A DNA stretch of 64,000 nt from NCBI GenBank assembly GCA_030426685.1, contig JAUHYC010000017.1:1-64000 (forward strand). The letters run 5' to 3'. The translations under genes and the position numbers were made by a program. Origin of the DNA: Alphaproteobacteria bacterium. GTDB lineage: Bacteria; Pseudomonadota; Alphaproteobacteria; Rhodobacterales; Rhodobacteraceae. Each line of letters begins with the position of its first letter. The stretch's first letter is position 1. Shown piece after piece: positions 9,089-18,447 of this stretch. The notes under the pieces were generated by a model, which did not search any database, was not told where the DNA came from, and worked only from the letters and a program-made list of their open reading frames with translations.

Positions 9089-11224
9089 ATGAGCAGCAAT
9101 GAAATCCGAAGCGGGCTGAAGATCGATCCGGTTCTGGTTGAGTTTATCGAGCAGCAGGCATTGCCAGGCACCGATGTTTCGGCAGATCAGTTCTGGTCGG
9201 GTCTGGCACGCCTCGTAGAGGAACTGGGTCCAAAAAACCGCGCGCTGCTGCAAAAGCGCGCCGATATCCAAGGCCGGATCGATGGCTGGCATGCGGCACG
9301 GCGGGGCCTGCCGATTGACGCAGACGAGTATCAGGCGTTTCTGCGCGATATCGGCTATCTGGTGGATGAAGGCGATGATTTCGAGATCGAGACTGCCAAT
9401 GTCGACCCCGAGATCGCCCTGATCCCCGGCCCGCAACTGGTCGTGCCGATCACCAATGCACGCTTTGCCCTGAACGCCGCCAACGCGCGCTGGGGCAGCC
9501 TTTATGATGCGCTCTATGGAACCGATGCACTAGGCGAGCTGCCACAGGGCAAGGCGTATGACAGGCAGCGCGGCGGGCGGGTCATCGCCTGGGCCAAGGC
9601 GTTTCTGGATCAGGCTGTGCCGCTGGCTTTTGGCTCTTGGGCGGATGTAAACGCCCTGAGCGTGCAGGATGGTGTGCTGATGCCAACATTGGCTGACCCC
9701 GGCCAATTCACAGGCTACGGTGGCGCCACCGAGAAGCCGGAATTCGTGCTGCTCCGCAACAACGGCCTACATATTCAGATAAGGATCGATGCCCACAGTG
9801 CAATCGGCGCGACCGATCCCGCCGGGATATCGGATGTGTGGCTTGAGTCGGCGCTGTCCACGATCATGGATTGCGAAGATTCGGTTGCCTGTGTCGACGC
9901 CGCCGACAAGGTCGTGGCCTATGGCAACTGGCTGGGCCTGATGAAAGGCGATCTGACCGAAGAGGTCACCAAGGGCGGCAAGGCGTTCACCCGCAAGCTG
10001 GCGCGAGACCTTGAGTTTTCCACCCCGGATGGCACGCAATCTACGCTCAAGGGCCGATCGCTGATGCTGGTGCGCAATGTGGGACACCTGATGACAAACC
10101 CGGCCGTGCTGGACGGCGAGGGGTGCGAGATCGGTGAGGGGCTGATGGATGCGCTCTGCACCACGCTGATTGCCATGCATGACCTGAATCGTGAAGGCGG
10201 GAATTCGGTCAAAGGATCGGTCTATGTGGTCAAACCCAAGATGCACGGTCCGGAAGAGGTGGCCTTTGCGGTCGAGATATTTGACATGGTCGAAGACATC
10301 CTCGGCCTGCCGCGCAACACCGTGAAGCTGGGCATCATGGATGAGGAACGCCGCACATCGGCCAACCTCAAGGCGTGTATCCGCGCCGCCAAATCTCGGG
10401 TTGCCTTCATCAATACAGGCTTCCTTGACCGGACGGGGGATGAGATTCATACCTCGATGGAGGCGGGTCCGATGCTGCCCAAAGGCGATATCAAGGACAC
10501 GCCGTGGATCGCTTCGTATGAAGACCGCAATGTCGATATCGGTCTGGCCTGCGGGCTCAAGGGCAAGGCGCAGATCGGCAAGGGTATGTGGGCCATGCCG
10601 GATCGGATGGGCGACATGCTGGCCGCCAAGATTGGCCACCCGCAATCGGGCGCGACCTGCGCATGGGTCCCGTCGCCGACCGCCGCGACACTGCACGCGA
10701 CCCACTATCATTCGGTCGATGTTCTGGCACGGCAGGACGAGCTTTCCGCCGGTGGTCCGCGCGGAACCTTGGGTGACCTGCTGACCATCCCGCTGTTGGG
10801 AGGGCGCAACCTCAGCGCTGACGAAATTACCCGCGAAATCGAAAACAACGCGCAGGGCATTTTAGGCTACGTGGTACGCTGGATCGATCAGGGTGTTGGC
10901 TGCTCGAAAGTGCCGGACATCAACGATATCGGCCTGATGGAGGATCGCGCGACCTGCCGGATTTCGTCTCAGGCGCTGGCCAACTGGTTGCATCACGATC
11001 TGATCAGTCAGGAACAGGTGATGGCGGCGATGCAGAAGATGGCCGCCGTGGTGGACCGCCAGAACGAAGGTGACCCTGCGTATCAACCCATGGCACCCGG
11101 TTTCGACGGGATCGCGTTTCAGGCAGCTTGCGACCTCGTGTTCCGGGGGCGGGTACAGCCGTCTGGCTATACCGAACCGGTTTTGCATTCCCGTCGGCTG
11201 GAACTGAAGGCCAGCCACCGTTAA
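9089..11224 (+). CDS. glcB: Malate synthase G
   Basis: A 711-residue isoform G malate synthase, which condenses glyoxylate with acetyl-CoA to malate. It serves the glyoxylate shunt and glycolate use. Recognisable blocks are [12 protein letters not shown], the [11 protein letters not shown] segment, [20 protein letters not shown], and the C-terminal [16 protein letters not shown]. Length is typical (about 720). The ATG at 9089 follows GGGGA and GGAG; a TTG 15 codons upstream is less likely. A TACAAT at 9056 could be its -10 element, without a good -35. The gene is divergent from pepN and followed 60 bases later by a GlcG-like gene, the classic glc pairing. Confidence 0.97.
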   Translation: MSSNEIRSGLKIDPVLVEFIEQQALPGTDVSADQFWSGLARLVEELGPKNRALLQKRADIQGRIDGWHAARRGLPIDADEYQAFLRDIGYLVDEGDDFEIETANVDPEIALIPGPQLVVPITNARFALNAANARWGSLYDALYGTDALGELPQGKAYDRQRGGRVIAWAKAFLDQAVPLAFGSWADVNALSVQDGVLMPTLADPGQFTGYGGATEKPEFVLLRNNGLHIQIRIDAHSAIGATDPAGISDVWLESALSTIMDCEDSVACVDAADKVVAYGNWLGLMKGDLTEEVTKGGKAFTRKLARDLEFSTPDGTQSTLKGRSLMLVRNVGHLMTNPAVLDGEGCEIGEGLMDALCTTLIAMHDLNREGGNSVKGSVYVVKPKMHGPEEVAFAVEIFDMVEDILGLPRNTVKLGIMDEERRTSANLKACIRAAKSRVAFINTGFLDRTGDEIHTSMEAGPMLPKGDIKDTPWIASYEDRNVDIGLACGLKGKAQIGKGMWAMPDRMGDMLAAKIGHPQSGATCAWVPSPTAATLHATHYHSVDVLARQDELSAGGPRGTLGDLLTIPLLGGRNLSADEITREIENNAQGILGYVVRWIDQGVGCSKVPDINDIGLMEDRATCRISSQALANWLHHDLISQEQVMAAMQKMAAVVDRQNEGDPAYQPMAPGFDGIAFQAACDLVFRGRVQPSGYTEPVLHSRRLELKASHR

Positions 11225-11284
11225 GACATTCTGCGGTGGTGGTGCCGGTCGGTTCCGCCACGAGTTAAAATAAAGGAAACCCTC

Positions 11285-11710
11285 ATGCTGGTTACACTGC
11301 GCAAAGCCCGTACGATCATTCGACGCACTCTGGAAAAGGGGCGCGAAATGGAGCTGAAACCCCTTTCGGTCGTGGTGCTGGATGCGGGGGGGCATGTGAT
11401 TGCGTTCGAGCGCGAAGATGACGCCGCACCCGGTCGTTTCGCCATTGCCCACGGCAAGGCATATGGTGCCGTGATGCTGGGCATGGCGGGTACGGCACAG
11501 ATGGCCCGGGCCGAAGGGCAGGCCTATTTTATGGCCGCGGTGAATGGGGTTTACGGCGGACAGGTCATCCCGGTACCCGGCGGTGTCCTGCTGCGCGACC
11601 GCAAAGGCGCAGTGATCGGCGCGGTCGGTGTAACAGGGGACACATCAGACAACGACGCGCAGGTCGCGTTAGCCGGGATTGAGGCTGCCGGGCTGACTGG
11701 TGAAATCTGA
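11285..11710 (+). CDS. GlcG/HbpS-like protein
   Basis: A 141-residue protein of the GlcG/HbpS/PduO C-terminal family. The characteristic VVVLDAGGHVIAFERED, GKAYGAV and PVPGGVLLRD blocks appear in the right order. Members are small oligomeric proteins, some of which bind heme or cobalamin-related ligands; the role of GlcG in glycolate use is not settled. AAGGAAA lies upstream of the ATG. Position directly after glcB strongly suggests co-transcription and a link to glyoxylate/glycolate metabolism. Confidence 0.88.
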   Translation: MLVTLRKARTIIRRTLEKGREMELKPLSVVVLDAGGHVIAFEREDDAAPGRFAIAHGKAYGAVMLGMAGTAQMARAEGQAYFMAAVNGVYGGQVIPVPGGVLLRDRKGAVIGAVGVTGDTSDNDAQVALAGIEAAGLTGEI

Positions 11711-11724
11711 CATTTGGTACGTGA

Positions 11725-12672
11725 TTAGCGGCTCGGCTGTTGCAAAACCGGCCGAGCCGAAAGCCACGCAGAGAATGCAAAGATCGCTATACCGCCTGCA
11801 AAATCGGTCAGGTGGTGACCGCCATGTGACAAGATCGCCGGGACCATCGCCATATTGATGACCAGTGCAGGTACGAACAGGATTGTCCGTCGCAGATACC
11901 AGACGACAATGAGCGCCATGACCGTATGATACGACGGAAAGGCAATCGTCCCTACGATGTCAGACGGAGTAATCACCTCAAGCCCGTGATTGGACAGGCT
12001 GCGTAAAATATCGGCATAGGTGCTGCCAGTCACGAGGCGGATTTTATCCTCGAGCCCATCAGGCAGATCAAAAAACACTGACGGGCCGACGCTGGGCGCA
12101 ACCCACCAGATCAACGTGGTCAGCAGCAGGCTCAGACTGCCGGCCATCATCGCGCGATTGAGGGTTTCCGCCCTGCCAGCCAACGCCAAGAAACCGACCA
12201 TAAAGAAAAGTTGTGGCAGCGAGCTGTAATACACAAGGCGCAGCAAACGCCCGAACTCCGGATAACTGGCAACGGTCTCAACAAATGCGGGCCAGGAATA
12301 ACCCACGGTGGCATCCAGCTTCATGAGCTGCTTGTCAAATGCCAGGTCTGCTATCGGAAAGCGCAGGTAAATCAGAAGCGTAGTAATGCCCATAAAGCCA
12401 AGGAACAGACCGTTGGCGATCGCTAGCTGTGCAATGCGTGGCTGGTTCTTGAACTGGCGGATGTAAAGTCCGACCGCCAGCAACCCGGCAGTTGGTGCCA
12501 GCCCAATGCCGAATTCTTTCCACGCGATGGGTTGGGATTTCAGGATCGCCAGGACCGGACACAAAGCGATCACCATCAGAAGGGTGCCGATCAGAACAGC
12601 CTCGGGACGGCTGAGGCACCCGCTGAATGCAGATCTCCGACGTGACCTCGGTTCGACTACGGTGATTGTCAT
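11725..12672 (-). CDS. PAP2-type membrane phosphatase/phosphotransferase
   Basis: A 315-residue polytopic membrane protein with about six hydrophobic segments. The last third carries PAP2 superfamily elements, PSYHT followed by HGGHHLTDFAGG, corresponding to the active-site histidines and aspartate of lipid phosphatases or inositol-phosphoryl transferases. The substrate is probably a lipid or isoprenoid phosphate, acted on at the periplasmic side. The ATG at 12672 has AGGA five bases upstream; an upstream TTG would add 18 residues. The gene is convergent with glcG-like and divergent from the amidotransferase-like gene. Confidence 0.85.
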   Translation of the reverse strand: MTITVVEPRSRRRSAFSGCLSRPEAVLIGTLLMVIALCPVLAILKSQPIAWKEFGIGLAPTAGLLAVGLYIRQFKNQPRIAQLAIANGLFLGFMGITTLLIYLRFPIADLAFDKQLMKLDATVGYSWPAFVETVASYPEFGRLLRLVYYSSLPQLFFMVGFLALAGRAETLNRAMMAGSLSLLLTTLIWWVAPSVGPSVFFDLPDGLEDKIRLVTGSTYADILRSLSNHGLEVITPSDIVGTIAFPSYHTVMALIVVWYLRRTILFVPALVINMAMVPAILSHGGHHLTDFAGGIAIFAFSAWLSARPVLQQPSR

Positions 12673-12730
12673 CTGATCCTGCCTAATCCCACTCTGCGAG
12701 GCATCATTTAACCAAATTTGCGGCAAATAT

Positions 12731-12780
12731 TGGGCGCAGCGGTGTACTTGTTGAGAAATTCACACTGCAAGCTGCGCCCA
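12731..12780. promoter_or_regulatory. Inverted repeat in divergent promoter region
   Basis: Perfect 10-base arms TGGGCGCAGC (12731-12740) and GCTGCGCCCA (12771-12780) are separated by 30 bases. They sit between the divergent PAP2 gene and the glutamine-amidotransferase-like gene. The arm centres are 40 bases apart, near four helical turns. This could be a pair of regulator half-sites or a cruciform/RNA hairpin. No binding protein can be named. Confidence 0.4.
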
Positions 12781-12847
12781 CGCACTTTGAAAACGCACAA
12801 GGGTTTGGCATGAAGGTTCGACGGTATCTGAAATGAGTGAGGACGGA

Positions 12848-13627
12848 ATGGCGCGCCCTGTCGTCGGGATAATTGGTAATTCCTATCTGATGAATGATCA
12901 GTATCCGACCCATGCAGGCGGAACGATGAACTCGGACGCAGTGTCCAACGTGTCGGATTGCATGCCTTTGCTGATCCCCGCCGACCCGCGTTATGTTTCG
13001 GTCGCCGAACTGCTAGAGGTCTGCGATGGTTTCCTGCTGACCGGGGGGCGCCCCAATGTCCACCCTGAGGAATATGGCGAACTTGCCACCGAAGCACATG
13101 GAGAGTTCGACCGCGCGCGCGACGCGATCACGTTGCCTTTGGTGCGGGCCTGTGCCGAACGGGGTCAGCCGTTCTTTGGAATTTGCCGCGGATTTCAAGA
13201 GGTAAATGTTGCCATGGGTGGTACGCTATACCCCGAAATCCGTGACTTGCCGGGGCGGTTGAACCATCGGATGCCTCCCGACGGCACCTTGGAGGAAAAG
13301 TTCGCGCTGCGCCATGTTGTGACGCTGACAGAAGGTGGCGTGTTCCACAAATTGCTGGGCGCGAGCGAAGTGATGACCAACACGCTGCACGGGCAGGGCA
13401 TCAAAACTCTGGGTGAGAATGTGGTGATCGACGGCCATGCGCCCGATGGCACCCCTGAGGCGATTTATGTCAAAGGTGCGCCCGGTTTCACGCTTTCGGT
13501 GCAGTGGCACCCGGAATGGGATGCTGCGAACGACCCTGTGTCGCGTCCGCTGTTTGAGGCATTCGGCAACGCGGTCCACACCTGGGCGGCCAACAAGGAT
13601 GCCGCACATTTGCAGCGTTCCGTCTGA
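12848..13627 (+). CDS. Gamma-glutamyl-gamma-aminobutyrate hydrolase family protein (peptidase C26)
   Basis: A 259-residue class-I glutamine-amidotransferase-fold hydrolase. The nucleophile elbow FGICRGFQE places the catalytic Cys near residue 113, and QWHPEWD supplies the catalytic His and the acidic partner near residue 221. PuuD-type members cleave gamma-glutamyl-GABA in polyamine breakdown; others act on other gamma-glutamyl amides, and no puu genes are adjacent here. Two starts are possible: ATG 12833 and ATG 12848. I chose 12848 because GAGGA lies just upstream and MARPVVGIIGNS is the usual family N-terminus. The substrate is inferred only from the family. Confidence 0.88.
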   Translation: MARPVVGIIGNSYLMNDQYPTHAGGTMNSDAVSNVSDCMPLLIPADPRYVSVAELLEVCDGFLLTGGRPNVHPEEYGELATEAHGEFDRARDAITLPLVRACAERGQPFFGICRGFQEVNVAMGGTLYPEIRDLPGRLNHRMPPDGTLEEKFALRHVVTLTEGGVFHKLLGASEVMTNTLHGQGIKTLGENVVIDGHAPDGTPEAIYVKGAPGFTLSVQWHPEWDAANDPVSRPLFEAFGNAVHTWAANKDAAHLQRSV

Positions 13628-13665
13628 GAAGACAGGCCCGGCTGTGCGCCGGACCCAGCTTGATA

Positions 13666-15906
13666 TCAAAGTAGCAGATTGAACTGCTTGTTCAGCGGCA
13701 GGCTGCGTGCGCGCTGACCGGTCAGGTCAAACAATGCGTTCCCCAGCGCCGGCATCGACGGAGGTGTTCCGGGCTCACCCACACCGCCCAGATGCTTGTT
13801 CGTCTCAAGGACCCGCACCTCGGTGATTGGGGTGCTTTGCATCCGCAGCGCGTCGTAGTCGGGGAAGTTGAACTGTTCCACCTCACCGTCGGCGAACGTG
13901 ATTTCACCATGGGCGGCTGCGGACAGTCCATAGATCATGCCGCCGATCATCTGCGCCTCGACCGTTGCCGGGTCCAGTGCAAGGCCGACATCGCAGGCAA
14001 TCCAGGCCTTGCTGATACGGATGGTGCCGTCTTCGTCGACCACCTCGATCACCTGCGCGACCGGAGTGCCGAAGCTGTAGGTCATGGCAACACCACGGCC
14101 GACGCCCTCGGGGGTCTTGCCGGTCCAGCCGGACATTTCCCTGACCGCTTCCAGACACCCTGCAGAAGGGGCGTGTTCGGTTTTGGCAAGCTCCAGCCGG
14201 AACTCCAGCGGGTCGCGCCCTGCTGCGTGGGCCAGTTCGTCCATGAAGGTCTCGTGGAAGAAGCCGTTATGGCTGTTGCCGACTGACCGCCAGAAGCCCA
14301 CGGGCACGGCGAGATCGGCAATGTGGCCGCTCATGCGGTAATTGGGCACGGCATAGGGTTGGTTGAAGAACCCTTCGACGAGCACCTTGTCCGGGCCACC
14401 GCCCGCAAACCCGGTGACACGCTCCACAGCCTGATGCGTACAGGATTGCGATGCAACCTTGCCATCGATCAGGACTGCTTTGCCATCTTTGACCGCGCCC
14501 CGCATTCGGGCCATCGCGCCGGGGCGGTAATAGTCGTGGCGCATGTCCTCTTCGCGCGTCCAGGTGGTTTGAACCGGGGTTCCGGGCATGGCCATGGCAA
14601 CTTTGGTGGCAATCTCGCCGAAATCGAGCTCGCCTCGTCGGCCAAAACCTCCACCCAGATAGGTGGTGTGAATATCGACCGCCTCGGTGTCTAGGTTGGC
14701 TGTATTGGCCACACGCATCTGGATTAGGGTGGGCGCCTGATTTCCGCACCACAGGTCCAGCTTGTTGCCGGTATACAATGCGGTGGCGTTCATCGGCTCC
14801 ATCGTGGCATGAGCCAGATAGGGAACGCTGTATTCTGCTGTGATCTCAGTCGCGCCCTCGGGCATGACATCCACATCACCATCATCGCGCATGGTCGAGT
14901 TCGGGGCCTCATCAAATGCCTTGGCGATTTGTTCGAACAGCGCGTCGGTCTGAGGCGGGTAAGGGGCGTCTCCCCAATCCACCTCAATGGCCTCGACTGC
15001 CTGCATCGCGAGCCACGTATTGCTGGCGATAACCGCGACGCCGGTGCCAAGATCGACGATCTTTTCGACACCGGGCATGGTTTCGGCCGCGCTGGCGTCA
15101 AAACCGTTCATCGGGCCGCCCAGTTTGGGATTCATGCGTACGGAGGCGAATTTCAAACCTTCGGGTCGCACGTCGATACCAAATGTGGCGGTGCCGGTCG
15201 ATTTGCCGGGGATGTCAACGCGGGGCAAGGACTGACCGAGCAATCGCCAGTCAGAAGGATCGCGCAGCGTTGCTTCGGGTGTTTCGATCTGGCCTGCGGC
15301 CTCGGCTAGTTCGGTGTAGGGGATGCGCGTGCCGTCCGGGGCCACCACGGCGCCGCCTTCGGTCTTGAGTTGCGCGCGGTCCACACCCAGCCGATCCGCC
15401 GCAGCCTGCTTGAGCGTCTCGCGGGCTGTGGCGCCGGCCATGCGCATCCGCTCGAACCCGTCCTTCATCGAGGTCGAGCCGCCTGTGACCTGCAGGCTGA
15501 GCGTTTTGCCGAGCACACCCAGTGCCTCACCCAGATTGTGCTGGAAGTTCGTGATGTCATAGCCTTTGTTTGGCAACCCCTCGCCAATCATGGCCGAGTT
15601 GTAATAGGCCGCCGCTGCCGGTCCGTGCAGCACGCGGATATCCTCCAACTCGACATCCAGCTCTTCGGCAATCAGCGCGGCCCAAGTCGTCATCACGCCC
15701 TGACCCATCTCGGCCCGGGGTGCGAACAGAGTCACACCCTGCTGGTCGATCAGAACAAACGGGCTGAGCGCCGTTTCACCCTTGCCGGGTTTCAGAGGGT
15801 TCGCTGCGGGGCGCGTAACGTAATAGGCACCAAAGGCGACGCCGCCCACGATGGCGGCCGAACCGATCAGGAATGTACGACGGACGATTTTACCTACGCT
15901 CGCCAT
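13666..15906 (-). CDS. Molybdenum hydroxylase large subunit (IorB/xanthine dehydrogenase family)
   Basis: A 746-residue molybdopterin-binding subunit of the aldehyde oxidase/xanthine dehydrogenase superfamily, isoquinoline 1-oxidoreductase beta type. The N-terminus MASVGKIVRRTFLIGSAAIV is a twin-arginine signal or anchor, so the enzyme is probably periplasmic or membrane-associated. Cofactor-site elements such as GGGFGRRGE and PRAEMGQGVMT are present. The substrate, an aldehyde or N-heterocycle, cannot be predicted. The ATG is 3 bases after the stop of the Fe-S subunit and has AAGGAGG eight bases upstream, so the two are one operon. No cytochrome or XdhC-type maturation gene is beside it. Confidence 0.9.
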   Translation of the reverse strand: MASVGKIVRRTFLIGSAAIVGGVAFGAYYVTRPAANPLKPGKGETALSPFVLIDQQGVTLFAPRAEMGQGVMTTWAALIAEELDVELEDIRVLHGPAAAAYYNSAMIGEGLPNKGYDITNFQHNLGEALGVLGKTLSLQVTGGSTSMKDGFERMRMAGATARETLKQAAADRLGVDRAQLKTEGGAVVAPDGTRIPYTELAEAAGQIETPEATLRDPSDWRLLGQSLPRVDIPGKSTGTATFGIDVRPEGLKFASVRMNPKLGGPMNGFDASAAETMPGVEKIVDLGTGVAVIASNTWLAMQAVEAIEVDWGDAPYPPQTDALFEQIAKAFDEAPNSTMRDDGDVDVMPEGATEITAEYSVPYLAHATMEPMNATALYTGNKLDLWCGNQAPTLIQMRVANTANLDTEAVDIHTTYLGGGFGRRGELDFGEIATKVAMAMPGTPVQTTWTREEDMRHDYYRPGAMARMRGAVKDGKAVLIDGKVASQSCTHQAVERVTGFAGGGPDKVLVEGFFNQPYAVPNYRMSGHIADLAVPVGFWRSVGNSHNGFFHETFMDELAHAAGRDPLEFRLELAKTEHAPSAGCLEAVREMSGWTGKTPEGVGRGVAMTYSFGTPVAQVIEVVDEDGTIRISKAWIACDVGLALDPATVEAQMIGGMIYGLSAAAHGEITFADGEVEQFNFPDYDALRMQSTPITEVRVLETNKHLGGVGEPGTPPSMPALGNALFDLTGQRARSLPLNKQFNLLL

Positions 15907-15909
15907 GGC

Positions 15910-16374
15910 TCAGGCCTCCTTCAACTTGGATGCGGCGTCATGGATGGCGGCGCGGATGCGGGGGTAGGTGCCACAGCGGCACAGGTTGCCCTGCATCGCC
16001 TCATCGATATCTGCGTCCGTAGGGGTAGGGTTTTCAGCCAGCAGCGCGGCGGCCTGCATGATCTGGCCCGACTGGCAATATCCGCATTGCGCGACCTGGT
16101 GATCAACCCACGCTTGCTGGATCGTGGACATGGCATCCGGCGTGCCGAGTCCCTCGATCGTGGTCACATCGCCCCAGACATCTGACAGAGTGACCTGACA
16201 GGATCGCACTGCCTCGCCATCGATATGCACCGTGCACGCCCCGCAGGCGGCCACGCCGCAACCGAATTTGGTGCCGGTCAGGCCGACTTCATCGCGCAGG
16301 ACCCACAAAAGGGGAACATCATCAGGCAGATCGACCTGATGGGTCTTTCCGTTGATGGTAAGGGCGGTCGTCAT
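15910..16374 (-). CDS. [2Fe-2S] subunit of molybdenum hydroxylase (IorA type)
   Basis: A 154-residue electron-transfer subunit with both expected clusters. The plant-ferredoxin-like cluster uses Cys39, Cys44, Cys47 and Cys59 ([14 protein letters not shown]). The helical-domain cluster uses Cys97, Cys100, Cys132 and Cys134 (CGYCQSGQ and [10 protein letters not shown]). It carries electrons from the molybdenum centre of the partner encoded 3 bases downstream to an unknown acceptor. It has no signal peptide of its own and would be exported with the Tat-tagged partner, as known for this family. It is transcribed divergently from a TetR-type regulator. Confidence 0.95.
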   Translation of the reverse strand: MTTALTINGKTHQVDLPDDVPLLWVLRDEVGLTGTKFGCGVAACGACTVHIDGEAVRSCQVTLSDVWGDVTTIEGLGTPDAMSTIQQAWVDHQVAQCGYCQSGQIMQAAALLAENPTPTDADIDEAMQGNLCRCGTYPRIRAAIHDAASKLKEA

Positions 16375-16409
16375 GGCACACCTCGCTTGGCTGTGGCTGG
16401 ATTTCTGAC

Positions 16410-16438
16410 ATAATCGATGAAAAGTGTCAGAGTGTCAA
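16410..16438 (-). promoter_or_regulatory. Predicted promoter of the molybdenum hydroxylase operon
   Basis: On the minus strand a perfect -35 TTGACA (16438-16433) is followed after 17 bases by GATTAT (16415-16410), a 4/6 match to the -10 box. This would start transcription about 30 bases before the iorA-type ATG. The -35 overlaps a 12-base palindrome, so repressor binding there would block it. Confidence 0.55.
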
Positions 16439-16444
16439 TTGACA
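16433..16444. promoter_or_regulatory. Palindromic operator candidate for the TetR regulator
   Basis: TGTCAATTGACA is a perfect 12-base palindrome overlapping the -35 of the divergent operon. TGTCAG occurs at 16425-16430 and 16459-16464, and its inverse CTGACA at 16405-16410, giving a cluster of TGTCA half-sites across the intergenic region. Their spacing fits repression of both the operon and the regulator itself; this is inference from position. Confidence 0.5.
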
Positions 16445-16474
16445 AAATGTACAAAAAATGTCAGGGATTTCCCT

Positions 16475-17053
16475 ATGACGAGTGCAGCAGAAGATACCAA
16501 GGCCGCGGCAATCCTGAATTCGGCCTTTCAGGCTTTCGCGACCTACGGGTTTCGGAAGACCTCGATGGATGACATTGCGAAAGGGGCAGGGATGTCCCGG
16601 CCTGCGGTGTATCTGCACTATAAGAACAAAGAAGCCATCATTCGTGAACTCACGCAGTTCTACTACGATGAAAAGACAGCGCTTGTTGCACAGGCGCTGG
16701 CCGGGGATGGCAGTGTGCCGCAAAAGCTGGAAAAGGCAATCGCGGCGCAATCCAGGGGGATGGCTGATATTTTGGCCTCGCCCCATGGGCTCGAAATGAT
16801 GGATGCCACAAAATCCATGTCGACGGATATCATTCGGGAAGGCGAGGCGGAACTGACCCGTATTTATGCGGACTGGCTGCGCCGCGAGGATCTTACCGGC
16901 CGCGCCCATCTGCCGGTGGGGCCAGAGGAGGCGGCACAGACCATCACGGCGGCACTGAAGGGCATCAAGATGACAGCATCAGGCGCTGAGGAGTACGAGC
17001 AGAGGATTTCCCAGCTGGCAATGCTGCTGGGCGCGGGCCTGGAAATCAGGTAA
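16475..17053 (+). CDS. TetR/AcrR-family transcriptional regulator
   Basis: A 192-residue regulator. The N-terminal helix-turn-helix spans about residues 10-55, including GFRKTSMDDIAKGAGMSRPAVY then LHYKNKEAI. The remaining helical ligand-binding domain is unlike any I can name. The ATG at 16475 follows AGGGA; upstream in-frame codons lie inside the operator region. It is divergent from the molybdenum hydroxylase operon, so it probably represses that operon in response to the enzyme's substrate. Its stop overlaps the kynU stop region by eight bases in convergent orientation. Confidence 0.93.
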   Translation: MTSAAEDTKAAAILNSAFQAFATYGFRKTSMDDIAKGAGMSRPAVYLHYKNKEAIIRELTQFYYDEKTALVAQALAGDGSVPQKLEKAIAAQSRGMADILASPHGLEMMDATKSMSTDIIREGEAELTRIYADWLRREDLTGRAHLPVGPEEAAQTITAALKGIKMTASGAEEYEQRISQLAMLLGAGLEIR

Positions 17054-18239
17054 CGCGCTGGCGGATCTTGTATTCCGGCGTGTCCCATAGCTTGTTGACG
17101 ATGATATCGGCCAGAATCTCCACCGCCTGTTCAACATCGCTCTCATCGACATAGAGAGGCGTAAAGCCGAACCGCATCACATCCGGCGCACGGAAATCAC
17201 CGATCACGCCGCGCGCGATGAGCGCCTGCATGGCAGCGTAGCCTTCGGCAAAGCGGAATGAGACCTGGCTGCCCCGCTGCGCCGGATCGCGCGGGCTGGC
17301 CAGTTCCAATCCGGGGCAGGTGGCTTCGACCCGAGTGATGAACAACTCGGTCAGTTCGATGGATTTGGCGCGCACTTCGTTCATGTCGACCATGTCCCAG
17401 ATATCCATCGCAGCCGACAATGCGGCCATCTGGATGACGGGTGGTGTGCCGACCCGCATGCGTTCGATCCCCGCGCCGGGGCGGTAGTCCAGATCGAAGG
17501 CAAAAGGCGATTCATGTCCCAGCCAGCCGGATAGTGCCGGTCGTACGCGGTCAAAAAGGCGCGGCGCGACATAGATGAATGCAGGTGCGCCGGGACCGCC
17601 GTTCAGATACTTATATGTGCAGCCCACTGCAAAATCCGCATTGCAGCCGGACAGGTCAACGGGAATGGCTCCGGCGGAATGCGCCAGATCCCAGACCGTG
17701 ACAACACCGTTGGCGTGGGCCAGTTCCGTCAGCGCCTTCATGTCATGTATCCGGCCCGATCGATAATCCACCTCTGTCAGCATCAACACGGCGACGTCTT
17801 CGGTAATGTGGTCGGCGACATTCTCTGGATCGACCGTGCGCAATTCATACTCCGGCCCGAGCGACCGCAGCAGCCCGTCTGCCATGTAAAGGTCGGAGGG
17901 GAAATTGCCGTTATCCGACAAAACCACTTTGCGAGTCGGGTTCAACTCGAGCGCCGAGGCAACAGCCTGATAGACCTTGATCGACAGAGTGTCGCCCACC
18001 ACCACGCTGCCGGTTTCGGCTCCGATCAGCCGTCCGATCCGGTCGCCCAGCCCGGTCGGCATGCCCATCCACCCTGCCTTGTTCCAGCCTGTGATCAGCA
18101 TCTGACCCCATTCGTCCTGCATCATCTCAGCAACCCGGGTGCCAGCTGATTTTGGCAGCGGGCCCAGAGAGTTGCCATCGAGATAGACGACGCCTTGAGG
18201 CAATTGAAACATGGATTTGGTGGCGGAGAAATTGGTCAT
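17046..18239 (-). CDS. kynU: Kynureninase
   Basis: A 397-residue PLP enzyme that cleaves kynurenine to anthranilate and alanine in tryptophan breakdown. Features include the N-terminal block LDGNSLGPLP, SVVVGDTLSIKVYQ, DNGNFPSDLYM, VWDLAHSAGAIPVDL and the cofactor lysine in CTYKYLNGGPGAP. The ATG at 18239 gives the usual length; the frame stays open for about 120 more codons upstream, but that part has no family similarity. The ribosome site is weak. No tryptophan dioxygenase or formamidase gene lies next to it in the window. Confidence 0.95.
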   Translation of the reverse strand: MTNFSATKSMFQLPQGVVYLDGNSLGPLPKSAGTRVAEMMQDEWGQMLITGWNKAGWMGMPTGLGDRIGRLIGAETGSVVVGDTLSIKVYQAVASALELNPTRKVVLSDNGNFPSDLYMADGLLRSLGPEYELRTVDPENVADHITEDVAVLMLTEVDYRSGRIHDMKALTELAHANGVVTVWDLAHSAGAIPVDLSGCNADFAVGCTYKYLNGGPGAPAFIYVAPRLFDRVRPALSGWLGHESPFAFDLDYRPGAGIERMRVGTPPVIQMAALSAAMDIWDMVDMNEVRAKSIELTELFITRVEATCPGLELASPRDPAQRGSQVSFRFAEGYAAMQALIARGVIGDFRAPDVMRFGFTPLYVDESDVEQAVEILADIIVNKLWDTPEYKIRQRVT

Positions 18240-18447
18240 GGCGGCTCTGGCTACATCTGCGATAATTTCGGGTTGCCTCAGGCCTATCTGATCCGGCGCA
18301 GCCTGTCCATTGTCGCCCTTGCCAGGAGTCAGCATGCTGGACAACCCTATGCGACACCCTGCACTTTTGCCATCCAGGTCAGAAAGCGGTAGGACGTCGA
18401 TCAGAAGCGACATGCACGGATGCCTGTCGCCGCGATAAGGGATCGTC

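Noticed and set aside
11729..11759. Nine-base inverted repeat CGGCTCGGC / GCCGAGCCG near the ends of glcG-like and PAP2 genes
   Set aside because: It lies within PAP2 coding sequence, has a 13-base loop and no T-run on either side, so a terminator call is not supported.
13635..13655. Imperfect GC hairpin between the C26-type hydrolase and molybdenum hydroxylase genes
   Set aside because: A short stem with a mismatch and no T-run.
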